From Candidatus Aminicenantota bacterium (GTDB taxonomy: Bacteria; Acidobacteriota; Aminicenantia; UBA2199), in NCBI GenBank assembly GCA_026393835.1, contig JAPKZK010000041.1, forward strand, positions 92,956 through 156,955: a DNA stretch of 64,000 nt. Direction: 5' to 3'. Under the pieces are notes generated by a model. It was not told the DNA's origin. It did no database searches and was given only the letters and a program-made list of their open reading frames with translations. A program made the translations under genes and the position numbers. Positions 24,863 through 34,100 of the stretch are shown here, in pieces. How positions within the stretch are numbered: position 1 is the stretch's first letter; every line of letters begins with the position of its first letter.

Positions 24863-26980
24863 ATGAAAATCGCAGCATTCATTTTAAGTTTATCCATTAT
24901 TATATTCTCAGTTTCCGCGGTTCCTTTACCCGCGGTGGAGAATATAAACGCCGGCGCTTCAGACCCGCTTTTCAGCTCCTACATTGCCCCCTACGAACGA
25001 AGCAACTATTTCGTGGACGAAGGCTGGCGCCTGGTCTATTACAACGACCACGAACCCCTCAAAATGGTCAACGAAAGCTCCGGGGAACTCAGCCTCGCCT
25101 TTAAACTGGGTAACGTGACGGTCTACAATATCGATGATTTTTATAAAAAACCAACCGTCGCCTGCTCTTACCCGGATGCCTTTATATTGGAAGCCGAACC
25201 TTTTGTGGGCCTGAAAGTGGTCCTGCAATTTGCGGTTTATTCTTCCTCCACCGCGTTGGGCGCCATCGATTATAAAAATGAAACCAAAAACGATTTGATG
25301 CTCTATTTTATCTACGGCAACAATTATCAAAAAGTGCAATGCACGGATGTAAACCCCGGCGAAAGCGTTGCCATCTCGTACCGGGAACCGGGCAAAGGGA
25401 ATTACTTTCAACAGGACGCCCTGGAAGGCTTCCGGGAAAAAAGGATTTCCACTTTCCGCTTTAACAAAAGAATCTACTCCTGGGGCGCCTACCCGCTTTA
25501 TAAGACCATGACCGCCGCTGAAATCGCCGATAAATATGAATACCTTAACGGTTCGACTTCCGGCGAATGGTCCGAACTGGCATTGAGTTTCGCTCTGAAA
25601 GAAAAGAACGGCCGGTTTAAGTTTTCCAAAGCCACGGTTCAAGAGGGCGATGACAATGAAAAACAATCCGGCCAACTGGCCGGTAAAATAATGGAACTTT
25701 CTTTCGAAGAGGTGCTGGGTTTCAATCGCGAAAAACTGGGGCGCATCCCGGTTTTGAAATTCAGGGATAACGATGAGAAACTCCTCTATTACGGTGGCTT
25801 GTACCTGGGGCGGCAGCAATTTTTACCCGGGGCCGGCCAGTTTCCCTATCCTTACTATGTCTTTTCAAGGGAACCCACCTGGGGTTGGGGTCACGAGGGC
25901 CAGGTGTTCCATGAAAGTCTTTCCATGCACAGCATCGCCCTGTTTGACCCGGAACTGGCCATGAATTCCCAGCGGAACTTCATGGCCGTCCAGGGCAAGG
26001 ACGGTTATATGCCTTACCGGGTGGGGGCTTATTTTACCCGGACCTTCCCGGCCAACGGCGAAAAAACCACCTCCGCCCCTTTCTACTGCTGGACCAACCT
26101 GGAAGTGTACAAGCTGGCCAAACAATCCGGGAGGATCGATGATAACCGCTTAAGAAAATATCTCGAAGACTCTTACCGCTCCGGGCAAAAATTCATGGAC
26201 TACCTATACGCCGCGCGGGATAAGAATAAAAACGGGCTGCTGGAGTGGGGCGGTCATACCTTGCTGGAATGCGTCAGGGACTATTTGAACGCGGTGTTCG
26301 ACTTGCTGGGCGAAGCGCCGGAAACCCTCAACCAATTGGAAGCCCTGGACCTCAACTGTATGGCGGTGAAGGAGATGGCTTCCCTCAAGGAAATGGCGGA
26401 AACCCTGGGCATGAAAAAAGAAGCCGCGGAATGGGACGTCCGGGTCAAGGCGGCGGCAAGTTTAATCAATAAATATATGTGGGATGAAGAAACCGGGTTC
26501 TATTACCATGTACATAAAGATACCCTGACCTTTAAAACCCCCGTGGGCGTCTCTCTGAAGAGAAAGGAAATCATCGGGTTCTTGCCTATTTGGGCCGGGG
26601 TGGCCGGGAAAGAGCAGGCCGAAAAGTTACTAGCCCATTTAAAGAATCCGGATGAGTTTTGGAGAAAATTCGGCATCCCCACGCTTTCGGCCGGCGATCC
26701 GTATTACGACCCCCAGGTAACCGGCTGCTGTCGCTGGAACGGGCCGGTGTGGATCACCTGGGTTTACCCCGTGTTCCGGGGGCTGCTGGATTATGGGTAT
26801 AGGGATACGGCGGAACAGGTTTTAATGAGAATGGAAGAGGCAATGATCTTCCAATTGAAACGAAACCACCGGTTATGGGAAAGTTACTCCCCGGATTTCA
26901 CCCAGTTGAATTCCCCCAAGAACTACATCTGGGATACCCTTATTTCCAGGATGATTTACCTGGTAAGAAATAAGGAGTAA
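24863..26980 (+). CDS. exported six-hairpin glycoside hydrolase (GH63/MGH1-like)
   Basis: This 705-residue protein has a signal peptide (IAAFILSLSIIIFSVSA), an N-terminal beta-sandwich of ~280 residues and a C-terminal (alpha/alpha)6 barrel. The barrel shows GWGHEGQVFHESLSMH, NGLLEWGG, CRWNGPVWITWVYPVFRGLL and SPKNYIWDTLI, typical of GH63/mannosylglycerate-hydrolase-like enzymes acting on alpha-glucosides or alpha-mannosides. Acidic residues in these blocks could serve as catalysts, but the substrate cannot be told. AGGAGG lies before the ATG at 24863. It is divergent from the DUF4143 gene. Confidence 0.85.
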   Translation: MKIAAFILSLSIIIFSVSAVPLPAVENINAGASDPLFSSYIAPYERSNYFVDEGWRLVYYNDHEPLKMVNESSGELSLAFKLGNVTVYNIDDFYKKPTVACSYPDAFILEAEPFVGLKVVLQFAVYSSSTALGAIDYKNETKNDLMLYFIYGNNYQKVQCTDVNPGESVAISYREPGKGNYFQQDALEGFREKRISTFRFNKRIYSWGAYPLYKTMTAAEIADKYEYLNGSTSGEWSELALSFALKEKNGRFKFSKATVQEGDDNEKQSGQLAGKIMELSFEEVLGFNREKLGRIPVLKFRDNDEKLLYYGGLYLGRQQFLPGAGQFPYPYYVFSREPTWGWGHEGQVFHESLSMHSIALFDPELAMNSQRNFMAVQGKDGYMPYRVGAYFTRTFPANGEKTTSAPFYCWTNLEVYKLAKQSGRIDDNRLRKYLEDSYRSGQKFMDYLYAARDKNKNGLLEWGGHTLLECVRDYLNAVFDLLGEAPETLNQLEALDLNCMAVKEMASLKEMAETLGMKKEAAEWDVRVKAAASLINKYMWDEETGFYYHVHKDTLTFKTPVGVSLKRKEIIGFLPIWAGVAGKEQAEKLLAHLKNPDEFWRKFGIPTLSAGDPYYDPQVTGCCRWNGPVWITWVYPVFRGLLDYGYRDTAEQVLMRMEEAMIFQLKRNHRLWESYSPDFTQLNSPKNYIWDTLISRMIYLVRNKE

Positions 26981-27000
26981 GCTTCTTAGCTTACTCCTTA
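26971..27000 (+). terminator. perfect hairpin at the glycosidase stop codon
   Basis: TAAGGAGTAAGC-TTCTTA-GCTTACTCCTTA has 12-bp perfect arms and overlaps the stop at 26978-26980. There is no U-run, so it may protect the mRNA 3' end or act in Rho-dependent ends. It also lies between convergent genes. Confidence 0.55.
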
Positions 27001-27043
27001 CTGTCTACGCTCTACTGTCAAGGTTTTACTGCCTGGGGGGTTA

Positions 27044-28294
27044 TTATTCGCTCTTCCCCATTTTTTCCAGTTGGTCTTGCAGTTTTTTCCTCTTCAGTTG
27101 TTTTTCGCTTAAGTCTTTGGATTTATCGTATGCTTCTTGCCATTTAGCCATATATTGATCATTCTTTAAAGGTTCGGCCACGATTTTCTGGCGCCAGAGC
27201 AACCCGACGAATCCATATACCTGGTAATTATCGGGTAAAATCTTAAGACTATCGTTACAAGCTTCCAGGCCGAGGTCGCATGTTTGCAGTCTTTCTTGCG
27301 GGGCCATCATTTCCGGGGGAGTCTGGTAACTTTTATTCCAGCATACCGCGCCCAGGGTCTGAAAAGCTTCAGCCAGTTTATTCTTCTGTTCTTCATCCAG
27401 TGCGTTGATCTTTGTCCACTTATTCCTGATGGCTGCATCCACCAGCGCTTGTTTCTCCGGGATCGATTTGGTTAATTCAGCCAGGGGCTTGTACTGGTTC
27501 AATCTTTGCTGGGCTTCATCCAGGAGCCTTGTTTTTTCAGCTTGATCCAGGCTCTTGTGCTGTCTGATGGTATCCATGTTCTTAGTAATGGCCGTTACCT
27601 GTTCAAGGTCTTTTTTCATTTGATCGATGTCGTTCCGTAACATAAGGGTATCCGGGTCATAGATAGCCAGGATTCGCTTCTGATGGTTCTCTATGGATAA
27701 ATCCCACAACCTACGGTCGGATCCAAAGCCGGCAAAATAGAGGTACCCGTCCGCCGCCTTTGGGTCCAGTGCGATTCTCTTTTCATACATGGCCCTGGCT
27801 TCATCGTTCTTGCTGTACTTGGAGTAAAAGTCAGCCACGATATAGTAGGATTTGGGTTCATTGGGGCTCTTTTCAAGGATTTTCAAATAGTATTTCTCAG
27901 CCTCTTCAAAATTTCCCATCTTATCATAAATATCACCCAACGCATAAACGATTTCCTCTTTCTCGGGATAGGTTGCCCTTGCCTTGAGCAAATAATCAGC
28001 CGCTTTGTCTCCATACAGTTTATTCCTGTCATCGGTTTTACTGGGCTTAAACATTGCACTGTAGCTTGTCCCCAGGTAAAGGTACAAGGATTTTAACTGG
28101 GGATTAAGTTTCAGGGCTGCTTCATATTCATCGATCGCTAATTTATACTTTTCTTCCGTATAATAGGAATTCGCCTTAATCAGATGCTGATTGGCCAGCA
28201 ATTTATCCGGGAGTATCTGTTGACACCCGGTAAACCCAGACATGAAAGCCGCGACGACAAACAGTAATAAAATCGAAGATGCATATTTCTTCAT
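27044..28294 (-). CDS. TPR-repeat lipoprotein
   Basis: This 416-residue protein begins with a lipoprotein signal: ASSILLLFVVAAFMSGFTGC, with the lipobox cysteine near residue 22. Several TPR motifs follow (NSYYTEEKYKLAIDEYEAAL, YALGDIYDKMGNFEEAEKYY, YIVADFYSKYSKNDEARAMY), then a coiled, glutamine-rich C-terminal half. It should be anchored to the inner leaflet of the outer membrane or the periplasmic face and act as a scaffold. ATG 28294 has GGAGG seven bases upstream; the longer frame to 28390 lacks a site and would bury the signal. It follows the 28354-28698 gene by 59 bases. Confidence 0.85.
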   Translation of the reverse strand: MKKYASSILLLFVVAAFMSGFTGCQQILPDKLLANQHLIKANSYYTEEKYKLAIDEYEAALKLNPQLKSLYLYLGTSYSAMFKPSKTDDRNKLYGDKAADYLLKARATYPEKEEIVYALGDIYDKMGNFEEAEKYYLKILEKSPNEPKSYYIVADFYSKYSKNDEARAMYEKRIALDPKAADGYLYFAGFGSDRRLWDLSIENHQKRILAIYDPDTLMLRNDIDQMKKDLEQVTAITKNMDTIRQHKSLDQAEKTRLLDEAQQRLNQYKPLAELTKSIPEKQALVDAAIRNKWTKINALDEEQKNKLAEAFQTLGAVCWNKSYQTPPEMMAPQERLQTCDLGLEACNDSLKILPDNYQVYGFVGLLWRQKIVAEPLKNDQYMAKWQEAYDKSKDLSEKQLKRKKLQDQLEKMGKSE

Positions 28295-28353
28295 CAATTC
28301 CTCCTGTAAATCTAATTTATAATTTAATGTTTGCAAAAAGTCTACCTCTTTGT

Positions 28354-28698
28354 CTATTTTACTGTGTAAAACCACATTAAAAGCAACCATAACTCCTGGA
28401 TGTACGGGACCGCTTTATTGTTCAAATAGAGCCTGGTTGTTTCCCGGTCATCCACCAAATCGAACAGCTCATGTAACGCCTGCGCATCCCGGGGATAAAA
28501 ACTGGCGTATACTCTCTGGGAGTCGCCTTCGCCTTCCACCAGGAAGTAAGGGTTCTTTTGGGCTAGTTCGAAAGCCTGATCAACCTTTTTGATCGGATGT
28601 TTTTGAAAGCGGATGGTAATTTTGAACTCCCGGTTTACCTTCGGGGGGTGCAATATGTTCATCAGCTTTTCTTCTTCAATTTTCTTCTTGATATTCAT
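28354..28698 (-). CDS. hypothetical protein
   Basis: This 114-residue protein has a charged N-terminus, an alpha/beta central part (FKITIRFQKHPIKKVDQAFE, FLVEGEGDSQRVYASFYP) and a hydrophobic tail (LWLLLMWFYTV). A histidine-aspartate-rich stretch, HELFDLVDDRETTRLYL, lies near the end. I do not recognise a family. It is probably the first gene of a two-gene unit with the TPR lipoprotein. Confidence 0.6.
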   Translation of the reverse strand: MNIKKKIEEEKLMNILHPPKVNREFKITIRFQKHPIKKVDQAFELAQKNPYFLVEGEGDSQRVYASFYPRDAQALHELFDLVDDRETTRLYLNNKAVPYIQELWLLLMWFYTVK

Positions 28699-28815
28699 TT
28701 TTTCCGCTTTTACTTCTAAGCCTATATTATAATATAAATTTCAAAAAGTGCAAGTAAAAAAAACCAGGAATTCGAATTTTACCACGAAGTACCCGATAGC
28801 GCGAAGGTATTTTAA

Positions 28816-30951
28816 TTACAGGAATGTGACCGGGACGATGGAAATATCGATTGTTTTTTCTCCTTTTTTGGCGAAATGCACTACATACCGGTCCTTATCG
28901 ATGGCGGCGATGATCTTTCCCTGCCCGAATATGGGATGTTCCAGGTACTTCTCCTCCAGGACTTGCGGCTCGATCCCCCTCTCCGGTAATGGGCAGGGGC
29001 TTTCACTCTCGAAGAGAGCATCGCCGGAATAGATCGTCGAATAAAGGGACCGGCTAACATCGGCCAAAAAACGTGAGGGTTTCTCGCCGCCCACGGATAC
29101 GATCAATTGCTTGATGGCCCGCGTGGCCGCCACATAAAAAAGCCTGCGCTCTTCTTCGATTTCAGATTTATCCTTTCTCATAAAAAAAGGCATGTAAGAC
29201 GCATTGATGCCGGCGGCAATGACCGTGGGAAACTCCAACCCTTTGGCATTGTGCATGGTCAATAAAAAAACAGGACAGGCGCTTTTATTGTTTTCTTTTT
29301 CTTTACCGGATTTGGCGTCCGCGTCGAGGGTGATACGGTCCATCAAATCGGCGATGGATTCCCCCGGGCTGTCGGTTTCCCACTTTTCGATAAATTCCAT
29401 CAACTCATCGATATTCATGCGCCGGCTTTCTTCCCCCCTGTCTTCAAGGAATTCGAGGTAACCGGACGCTTTCAAAAGCCGGGACAATATTTCGGAAAAC
29501 GCCGGTTCTTCTTGCTGCCGTAAGCGGGTTTGAACGTCGTAAATAGCGAGAAATATTTTTTTGTCCCGGAATTTGTCGGGCATACTTTCTTTCAGGGCTA
29601 GAAATAGGGGAAGATTTTTCTCCCTGGCGTGGTGAGACAGGGTATCCAGGGTCTTGGGGCCGATGCCCACGGAGAGGAAATCGATAACCCTCAGGAACGA
29701 GATGTCGTCGCCCGGGTTGAGGGCCAATTTAAGCAGGGCCAGGCAGTCTTTGATCTCCTTTCGTTCGAAGAAGCGGAGCCCTTTGATGATTTTAAAGTCG
29801 ATGCCTTGCCTGGCAAACTCGGTTTCAAACATGAGGGATTGGGAGTTAATGCGATAAAGGATGGCCAGGGGGAAAAGTTCGGGGTTCTCTTTATCCTTTT
29901 GCAGCCGGTTAATGATATCCGCCACTTTTTCCGCTTCATCCTCTTTTGAGCGGGTATCCAGCAGGTACACGGGGTTACCGCCTCTCTTTTCCGTCCACAT
30001 GGCTTTAAACCGGCGGAGGGTATTTTTGGTAATCAGGCTGTTGGCAAAATCCAGCACCTGGGGAGTGGATCGGTAATTTTGCTCCAGTTTGACGATATGG
30101 GTATTGGGAAAATCATCCTCGAAATTAAAAAGGAAATGGATACTGGCGCCCCGCCAGGAGTAGATGGCCTGGTCGTCGTCGCCCACGATGGTAATGTTTT
30201 GATGGTCGCCTGCGATGGACCGGAGCAGCTCGTATTGGTTGGGATTGGTGTCCTGGAATTCATCCACCACCACATAGCGGAATTTTTCAGCATATTTTAA
30301 GCGGGTTTCCTCGTGGGTTTGAAACAATTTGACCGGCAGGGAGATTAGGTCTTCATAATCCCAGACTTTATTGGTTTTCTGGAAATTGAAATAGAGGGAA
30401 TAAATTTTTGCTTCATCATCGTTAAAACCTTTTTGGAATAGGGATTCCCTGTTATTGGGATAATCCAGGTCCATTTTGGCGAAATTGATTTTCCGTTTAA
30501 GGGCGTCCCTCATATCGCTGGTAAAGTAGCTGAGGTTTTCCTTGACCAGTTTGTCCAGTATTTTTTTTTGATCGCCGTCGTCGATCACCTGCCAGTCCCT
30601 GTCAAAGCCCACGGCGGCACCTGATTCCCGCAGTATTCGCAGTCCCAGGGACTGGAAGGTAGAGATATTGAAAAAGCGGGTATCGACGCCGGTAAGGTTT
30701 CCGATCCTGGTTTTCATTTCGTTGGCCGCCTTGTTGGTGAAAGTGACCCCCAGGATATTGTAGGGCGAGTATCCTTTCTCGCGGATTAAATAGGCGATTT
30801 TATGGGTAATTACTTTTGTCTTGCCGGAGCCGGCGCCGGCAATAATCAGCAGCGGCGAGTCCAGGTAAAGCACCGCTTGTTTTTGAACCGGGTTTAAAGT
30901 CTCCAAGAGGTCATTTCCCCCCGTATCATTCATCTCACTTGCATTGGTCAT
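28816..30951 (-). CDS. pcrA: UvrD/PcrA-type superfamily 1 DNA helicase
   Basis: This 711-residue 3'-5' helicase has motif I AGAGSGKTKVI, Ia VTFTNKAANEM, II VVDEFQDTN, III DDDQAIYSWRGA, IV QNYRS, V LTMHNAKGLEFPTV and VI RRLFYVAATRA. The C-terminal tail (HPIFGQGKIIAAIDKDRYVV...) is the Tudor-like domain that binds RNA polymerase in PcrA/UvrD. It acts in nucleotide excision repair and replication-fork rescue. AAGGATG precedes the ATG. All motifs look intact. Confidence 0.95.
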   Translation of the reverse strand: MTNASEMNDTGGNDLLETLNPVQKQAVLYLDSPLLIIAGAGSGKTKVITHKIAYLIREKGYSPYNILGVTFTNKAANEMKTRIGNLTGVDTRFFNISTFQSLGLRILRESGAAVGFDRDWQVIDDGDQKKILDKLVKENLSYFTSDMRDALKRKINFAKMDLDYPNNRESLFQKGFNDDEAKIYSLYFNFQKTNKVWDYEDLISLPVKLFQTHEETRLKYAEKFRYVVVDEFQDTNPNQYELLRSIAGDHQNITIVGDDDQAIYSWRGASIHFLFNFEDDFPNTHIVKLEQNYRSTPQVLDFANSLITKNTLRRFKAMWTEKRGGNPVYLLDTRSKEDEAEKVADIINRLQKDKENPELFPLAILYRINSQSLMFETEFARQGIDFKIIKGLRFFERKEIKDCLALLKLALNPGDDISFLRVIDFLSVGIGPKTLDTLSHHAREKNLPLFLALKESMPDKFRDKKIFLAIYDVQTRLRQQEEPAFSEILSRLLKASGYLEFLEDRGEESRRMNIDELMEFIEKWETDSPGESIADLMDRITLDADAKSGKEKENNKSACPVFLLTMHNAKGLEFPTVIAAGINASYMPFFMRKDKSEIEEERRLFYVAATRAIKQLIVSVGGEKPSRFLADVSRSLYSTIYSGDALFESESPCPLPERGIEPQVLEEKYLEHPIFGQGKIIAAIDKDRYVVHFAKKGEKTIDISIVPVTFL

Positions 30952-31003
30952 CGATCATCCTTTATTTTTCATCATTCATCATTCATCATTCTATTCTAAA
31001 TTA

Positions 31004-31726
31004 TTATCGTTCTTCGTTTCCCCTGATTAGGGGTACAAATTGTGCGGGGATGAGGTAAGTTTTTTTCAATTCCCCGTCTTCTTCTTTTTCGATCATAATC
31101 AATTCCTGGACTTTGGAGGAGTATCTGACCGGGATAATTAAGCGACCGCCCACGGCTAATTGTTTAATAAGGGGTTCTGGGATATGGTCTTCGGAGCAGG
31201 TGACAATGATGCCGTCATAGGGGGCGTATTGCTCCCAGCCTTTATACCCGTCGCCGATTTTGAAGTGGATGTTTTTATAGCCCAGGGAATCCAGGAGAGT
31301 TTGAGCATCCTTTCCCAGTTTTTCGATCAATTCGATGGTATAGACATTTTTCACCAGTTCCGCCAGGATGGCCGCGTGGTATCCGGAGCCGGTGCCTATT
31401 TCCAGGACTTTTTTACCGGGTGTAGGGGCAACCGCGGCGGTCATGACCGCGACAATATAAGGTTCGCTGATGCTTTGCCCTTCGCCGATGTCCAGGGGGG
31501 AATCGTCGTAGGCATGGGCGCGCAGTGACGGTTTTACGAACAGGTGGCGTTTCACTTTTTCGAAGGCGGTCAACAACCGTTGGTCTGTTATGCCCCGGCC
31601 CACAATCTGCTCCGCTGTCATTTTTTTTTGAAGCAGGGCATAATCGGGTTCCCCGGCCTGTAAACGGCAGGGCAAAAGGCAAAAAAAGATAAGGGCCGGG
31701 ATCATTAAGAAATATGTCGGTTTCAT
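31004..31726 (-). CDS. pcm: protein-L-isoaspartate O-methyltransferase, exported form
   Basis: This 240-residue enzyme repairs isoaspartyl residues using S-adenosylmethionine. It shows LLTAFEKVKRHLFVKPS, the SAM-binding motif I VLEIGTGSGYHAAILAEL, and YDGIIVTCSEDHIPEPLIKQ. An N-terminal hydrophobic segment (YFLMIPALIFFCLLPCRLQA) indicates export or membrane anchoring, which is seen in a subset of Pcm proteins in deltaproteobacteria and relatives. It sits 52 bases downstream of pcrA. Confidence 0.93.
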   Translation of the reverse strand: MKPTYFLMIPALIFFCLLPCRLQAGEPDYALLQKKMTAEQIVGRGITDQRLLTAFEKVKRHLFVKPSLRAHAYDDSPLDIGEGQSISEPYIVAVMTAAVAPTPGKKVLEIGTGSGYHAAILAELVKNVYTIELIEKLGKDAQTLLDSLGYKNIHFKIGDGYKGWEQYAPYDGIIVTCSEDHIPEPLIKQLAVGGRLIIPVRYSSKVQELIMIEKEEDGELKKTYLIPAQFVPLIRGNEER

Positions 31727-31785
31727 CCCGGTATTCTACCAGATATTTTCGTATTAGTAAACTTGCTGCGAAAACCCAATAATTC

Positions 31786-31814
31786 TTGCAGTATGAGATA
31801 TGGTGTGATATAAT
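31786..31814 (+). promoter_or_regulatory. promoter of the DUF262/DUF3696 operon
   Basis: TTGCAG (31786-31791), 17-nt spacer, TATAAT (31809-31814); the leader to the ATG at 31862 is about 40 nt. A second Pribnow-like AATAAT precedes the start. Confidence 0.65.
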
Positions 31815-31861
31815 GCTTTTCTTAGAATATGTATTAAATAATAAGCTGAGAATAATCTAAA

Positions 31862-32983
31862 ATGGCAAAACTTGAGTTTATAGAAATCGAAGAGGAGCAA
31901 GATGAGAGTGAAGAGGATCAGACAGGGCCTTTCAATCCCAAAGACATCGATATCGGCGTAGAACAACGGAGCCTCGATTCCATTTTTGCCAGGCTAGAAC
32001 ATGGGGAAATCGATTTGAATACAGAATTCCAGCGGGAAGGGAATTTGTGGCCCGCCGCCACGATGAGTCGCTTAATCGAATCGGTAATGGTTCGTTTCCC
32101 GTTGCCCGCTTTTTATTTCGATGCCGGTGATGATGACCGTTGGCTGGTGGTAGACGGACTGCAGCGGTTATGTACCTTCAAACGATTCGTGGTGGATTGC
32201 GAAACGCCCGGGATTGAACCCCTGAAACTGGTGGGACTGGAATTTTTAAAAAACTATAACGGTTTAATCTTCTCCGACCTTCCGTACAATATGCAGCGCC
32301 GAATTCGGGAATCCCAGATAACCGCCTATTTCATTAAACCGGGTACCCCGCTAGAAGTAAAATACAGCATCTTTTACCGTATCAATACCGGGGGCCTCAT
32401 TCTCAATGCCCAGGAAATCCGTCACGCCTTAAATCAAAAAGGATATGCATCCCAGTTTCTAAAAGCCGTCTCTGAAGAACCCGTATTTAAAAATATCGTC
32501 TCTATCTCTTCGAAACGAATGCAGGACCGGGAATTGATTTTAAGACATATGGCGTTTCGCTTGCATCCGTATCAGACTTATAAACCGGCAATGAAACATT
32601 TCTTGAATACTGCGATTAAAGAACTCAGTCTGCGGCCTATGGAAGAATTAGATCGTTGGAAAAACCAATTCCTCTCTTCATTAGAAGCATCGGAATGTAT
32701 TTTCGGAAAACATGCCTTTAGTAAATCTATCGCGGATCCTCGCCGGAACCCCACCCTTAACAGGGGATTATTTGAAGTGATGACGGTTGTGCTGGCGGAA
32801 ATGCCGGATGAACGGAAAGAACTTCTGGTTTCTCAAAAAGAGAAATTCCTGGAAGCCTTCAAGGCCCTTTTAAACGATACTGAATTTAGTAACAGTATTA
32901 CTTCCGCAACCACGGGAAGCGCCGCAGTAAAAGAAAGATTTGACCGGATTAAACAGTTGTTTTCAACCTATACGCGAAAATGA
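31862..32983 (+). CDS. DUF262 (ParB-like/GmrS-type) protein
   Basis: This 373-residue protein has an acidic N-terminus followed by the DUF262 core: LNTEFQREGNLWP, SVMVRFPLPAFYFDAGDDDR, WLVVDGLQRLCTF (the DGQQR-type motif) and YRINTGGLILNAQEIRHAL. DUF262 is a ParB-related NTPase/nuclease fold that occurs in GmrSD type IV restriction and in many multi-gene defence systems. The DGLQRL motif departs from DGQQR by one residue. The stop overlaps the next gene (ATGA at 32980). It is the first gene of a tight three-gene operon. Confidence 0.9.
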   Translation: MAKLEFIEIEEEQDESEEDQTGPFNPKDIDIGVEQRSLDSIFARLEHGEIDLNTEFQREGNLWPAATMSRLIESVMVRFPLPAFYFDAGDDDRWLVVDGLQRLCTFKRFVVDCETPGIEPLKLVGLEFLKNYNGLIFSDLPYNMQRRIRESQITAYFIKPGTPLEVKYSIFYRINTGGLILNAQEIRHALNQKGYASQFLKAVSEEPVFKNIVSISSKRMQDRELILRHMAFRLHPYQTYKPAMKHFLNTAIKELSLRPMEELDRWKNQFLSSLEASECIFGKHAFSKSIADPRRNPTLNRGLFEVMTVVLAEMPDERKELLVSQKEKFLEAFKALLNDTEFSNSITSATTGSAAVKERFDRIKQLFSTYTRK

Positions 32984-34098
32984 ATATTACATCGATATAT
33001 ATAAAAAACTTTAAAGCCTTTAAGGAAGCGGAGTTGTACCCCGCCGGGCTGACCCTTTTAACGGGACTCAATGGAATGGGAAAAACCACCATTATCCAGT
33101 CGCTGCTTTTACTGCGACAGTCCCATGAAAAAAATACCCTGGCCAAGACTGGGTTATCTTTAAATGGACCTTTAGTCTTAATCGGCACTGGAAAAGATGC
33201 CTTTTGCTGGAACAGCGAGGATAATCATATTTATTTTGAACTGGAATGGGACCGTCAATTCGAAGCATCTTTCGATTTTTTCTACTCACCTGAATCCGAT
33301 ATGCAGGCATTAAAGGACTTTAAGTGCTCTCCTGATTTCCATCCGTTCGACACCTCCCTATTTAATCTGAATTTTAAATTCCTGAAAGCACAGCGTTTCT
33401 TCCCGCAGATATTTTTCCCTCGTTCGGTGTATGACGTGGAACAACGTCACACTCTTGGTATCATAGGAGAATATACCGCTCATTTTATCGCGGTTAACCA
33501 GCGCCAACATATTGTTATAAAGGAATTGAAGCACCCATCGGTGAAAAATCTAACCCTGCTGTCGCAATTGGACGCCTGGATGAGTGAAATCTCTCCCGGA
33601 GTAAGCCTGAGCGCAACTATATACAACGACATGAATATGGTGAAATTGGGATATAAATTCGAGACCGCCGAAGGTTTCACAGAAGAGTTTAATGCCCTCA
33701 ATGTCGGATTGGGGTTAACTTATGTACTGCCCGTGATTACTGCCATTTTATCTTCAAAACCGGGGGATTTATTGATTATCGAAAACCCGGAATCTCATTT
33801 ACACCCTGCAGGGCAGGCGGCGATTGGAAAATTGTGCGCACTGGCAGCGGAAGCCGGCGTCCAGATTTTTCTCGAATCCCACAGCGACCACATCCTCAAC
33901 AGTATCCGGGCGGCAGTTAAGAAAAAAATAATTTCTCCCGAAAATGTGGCGGTTTACTTTTTTGAAAGAGATGTAAATGCCAGGGAGCATAAAGTAGCTG
34001 TCATCCAACCAATTATAGACGAGAACGGCAGACTGGACAAAAATCCCAGCGGTTTCTTTGACGAATGGGGCAAGCAATTGGATGAATTGATAAAATAA
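32980..34098 (+). CDS. OLD/RecF-like AAA ATPase with DUF3696
   Basis: This 372-residue ATPase has Walker A LLTGLNGMGKTTIIQSLL at residue ~30, Walker B DLLIIENPESHLHPAGQAAIG, an H-loop FLESHSDHILNSIR and the C-terminal DUF3696 ending NPSGFFDEWGKQLDELI. No TOPRIM nuclease domain follows, so it should act as the motor or sensor of a complex. It overlaps the DUF262 gene by 4 bases and is followed after 2 bases by the unknown gene, strongly suggesting one complex. Confidence 0.9.
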   Translation: MNITSIYIKNFKAFKEAELYPAGLTLLTGLNGMGKTTIIQSLLLLRQSHEKNTLAKTGLSLNGPLVLIGTGKDAFCWNSEDNHIYFELEWDRQFEASFDFFYSPESDMQALKDFKCSPDFHPFDTSLFNLNFKFLKAQRFFPQIFFPRSVYDVEQRHTLGIIGEYTAHFIAVNQRQHIVIKELKHPSVKNLTLLSQLDAWMSEISPGVSLSATIYNDMNMVKLGYKFETAEGFTEEFNALNVGLGLTYVLPVITAILSSKPGDLLIIENPESHLHPAGQAAIGKLCALAAEAGVQIFLESHSDHILNSIRAAVKKKIISPENVAVYFFERDVNAREHKVAVIQPIIDENGRLDKNPSGFFDEWGKQLDELIK

Positions 34099-34100
34099 GT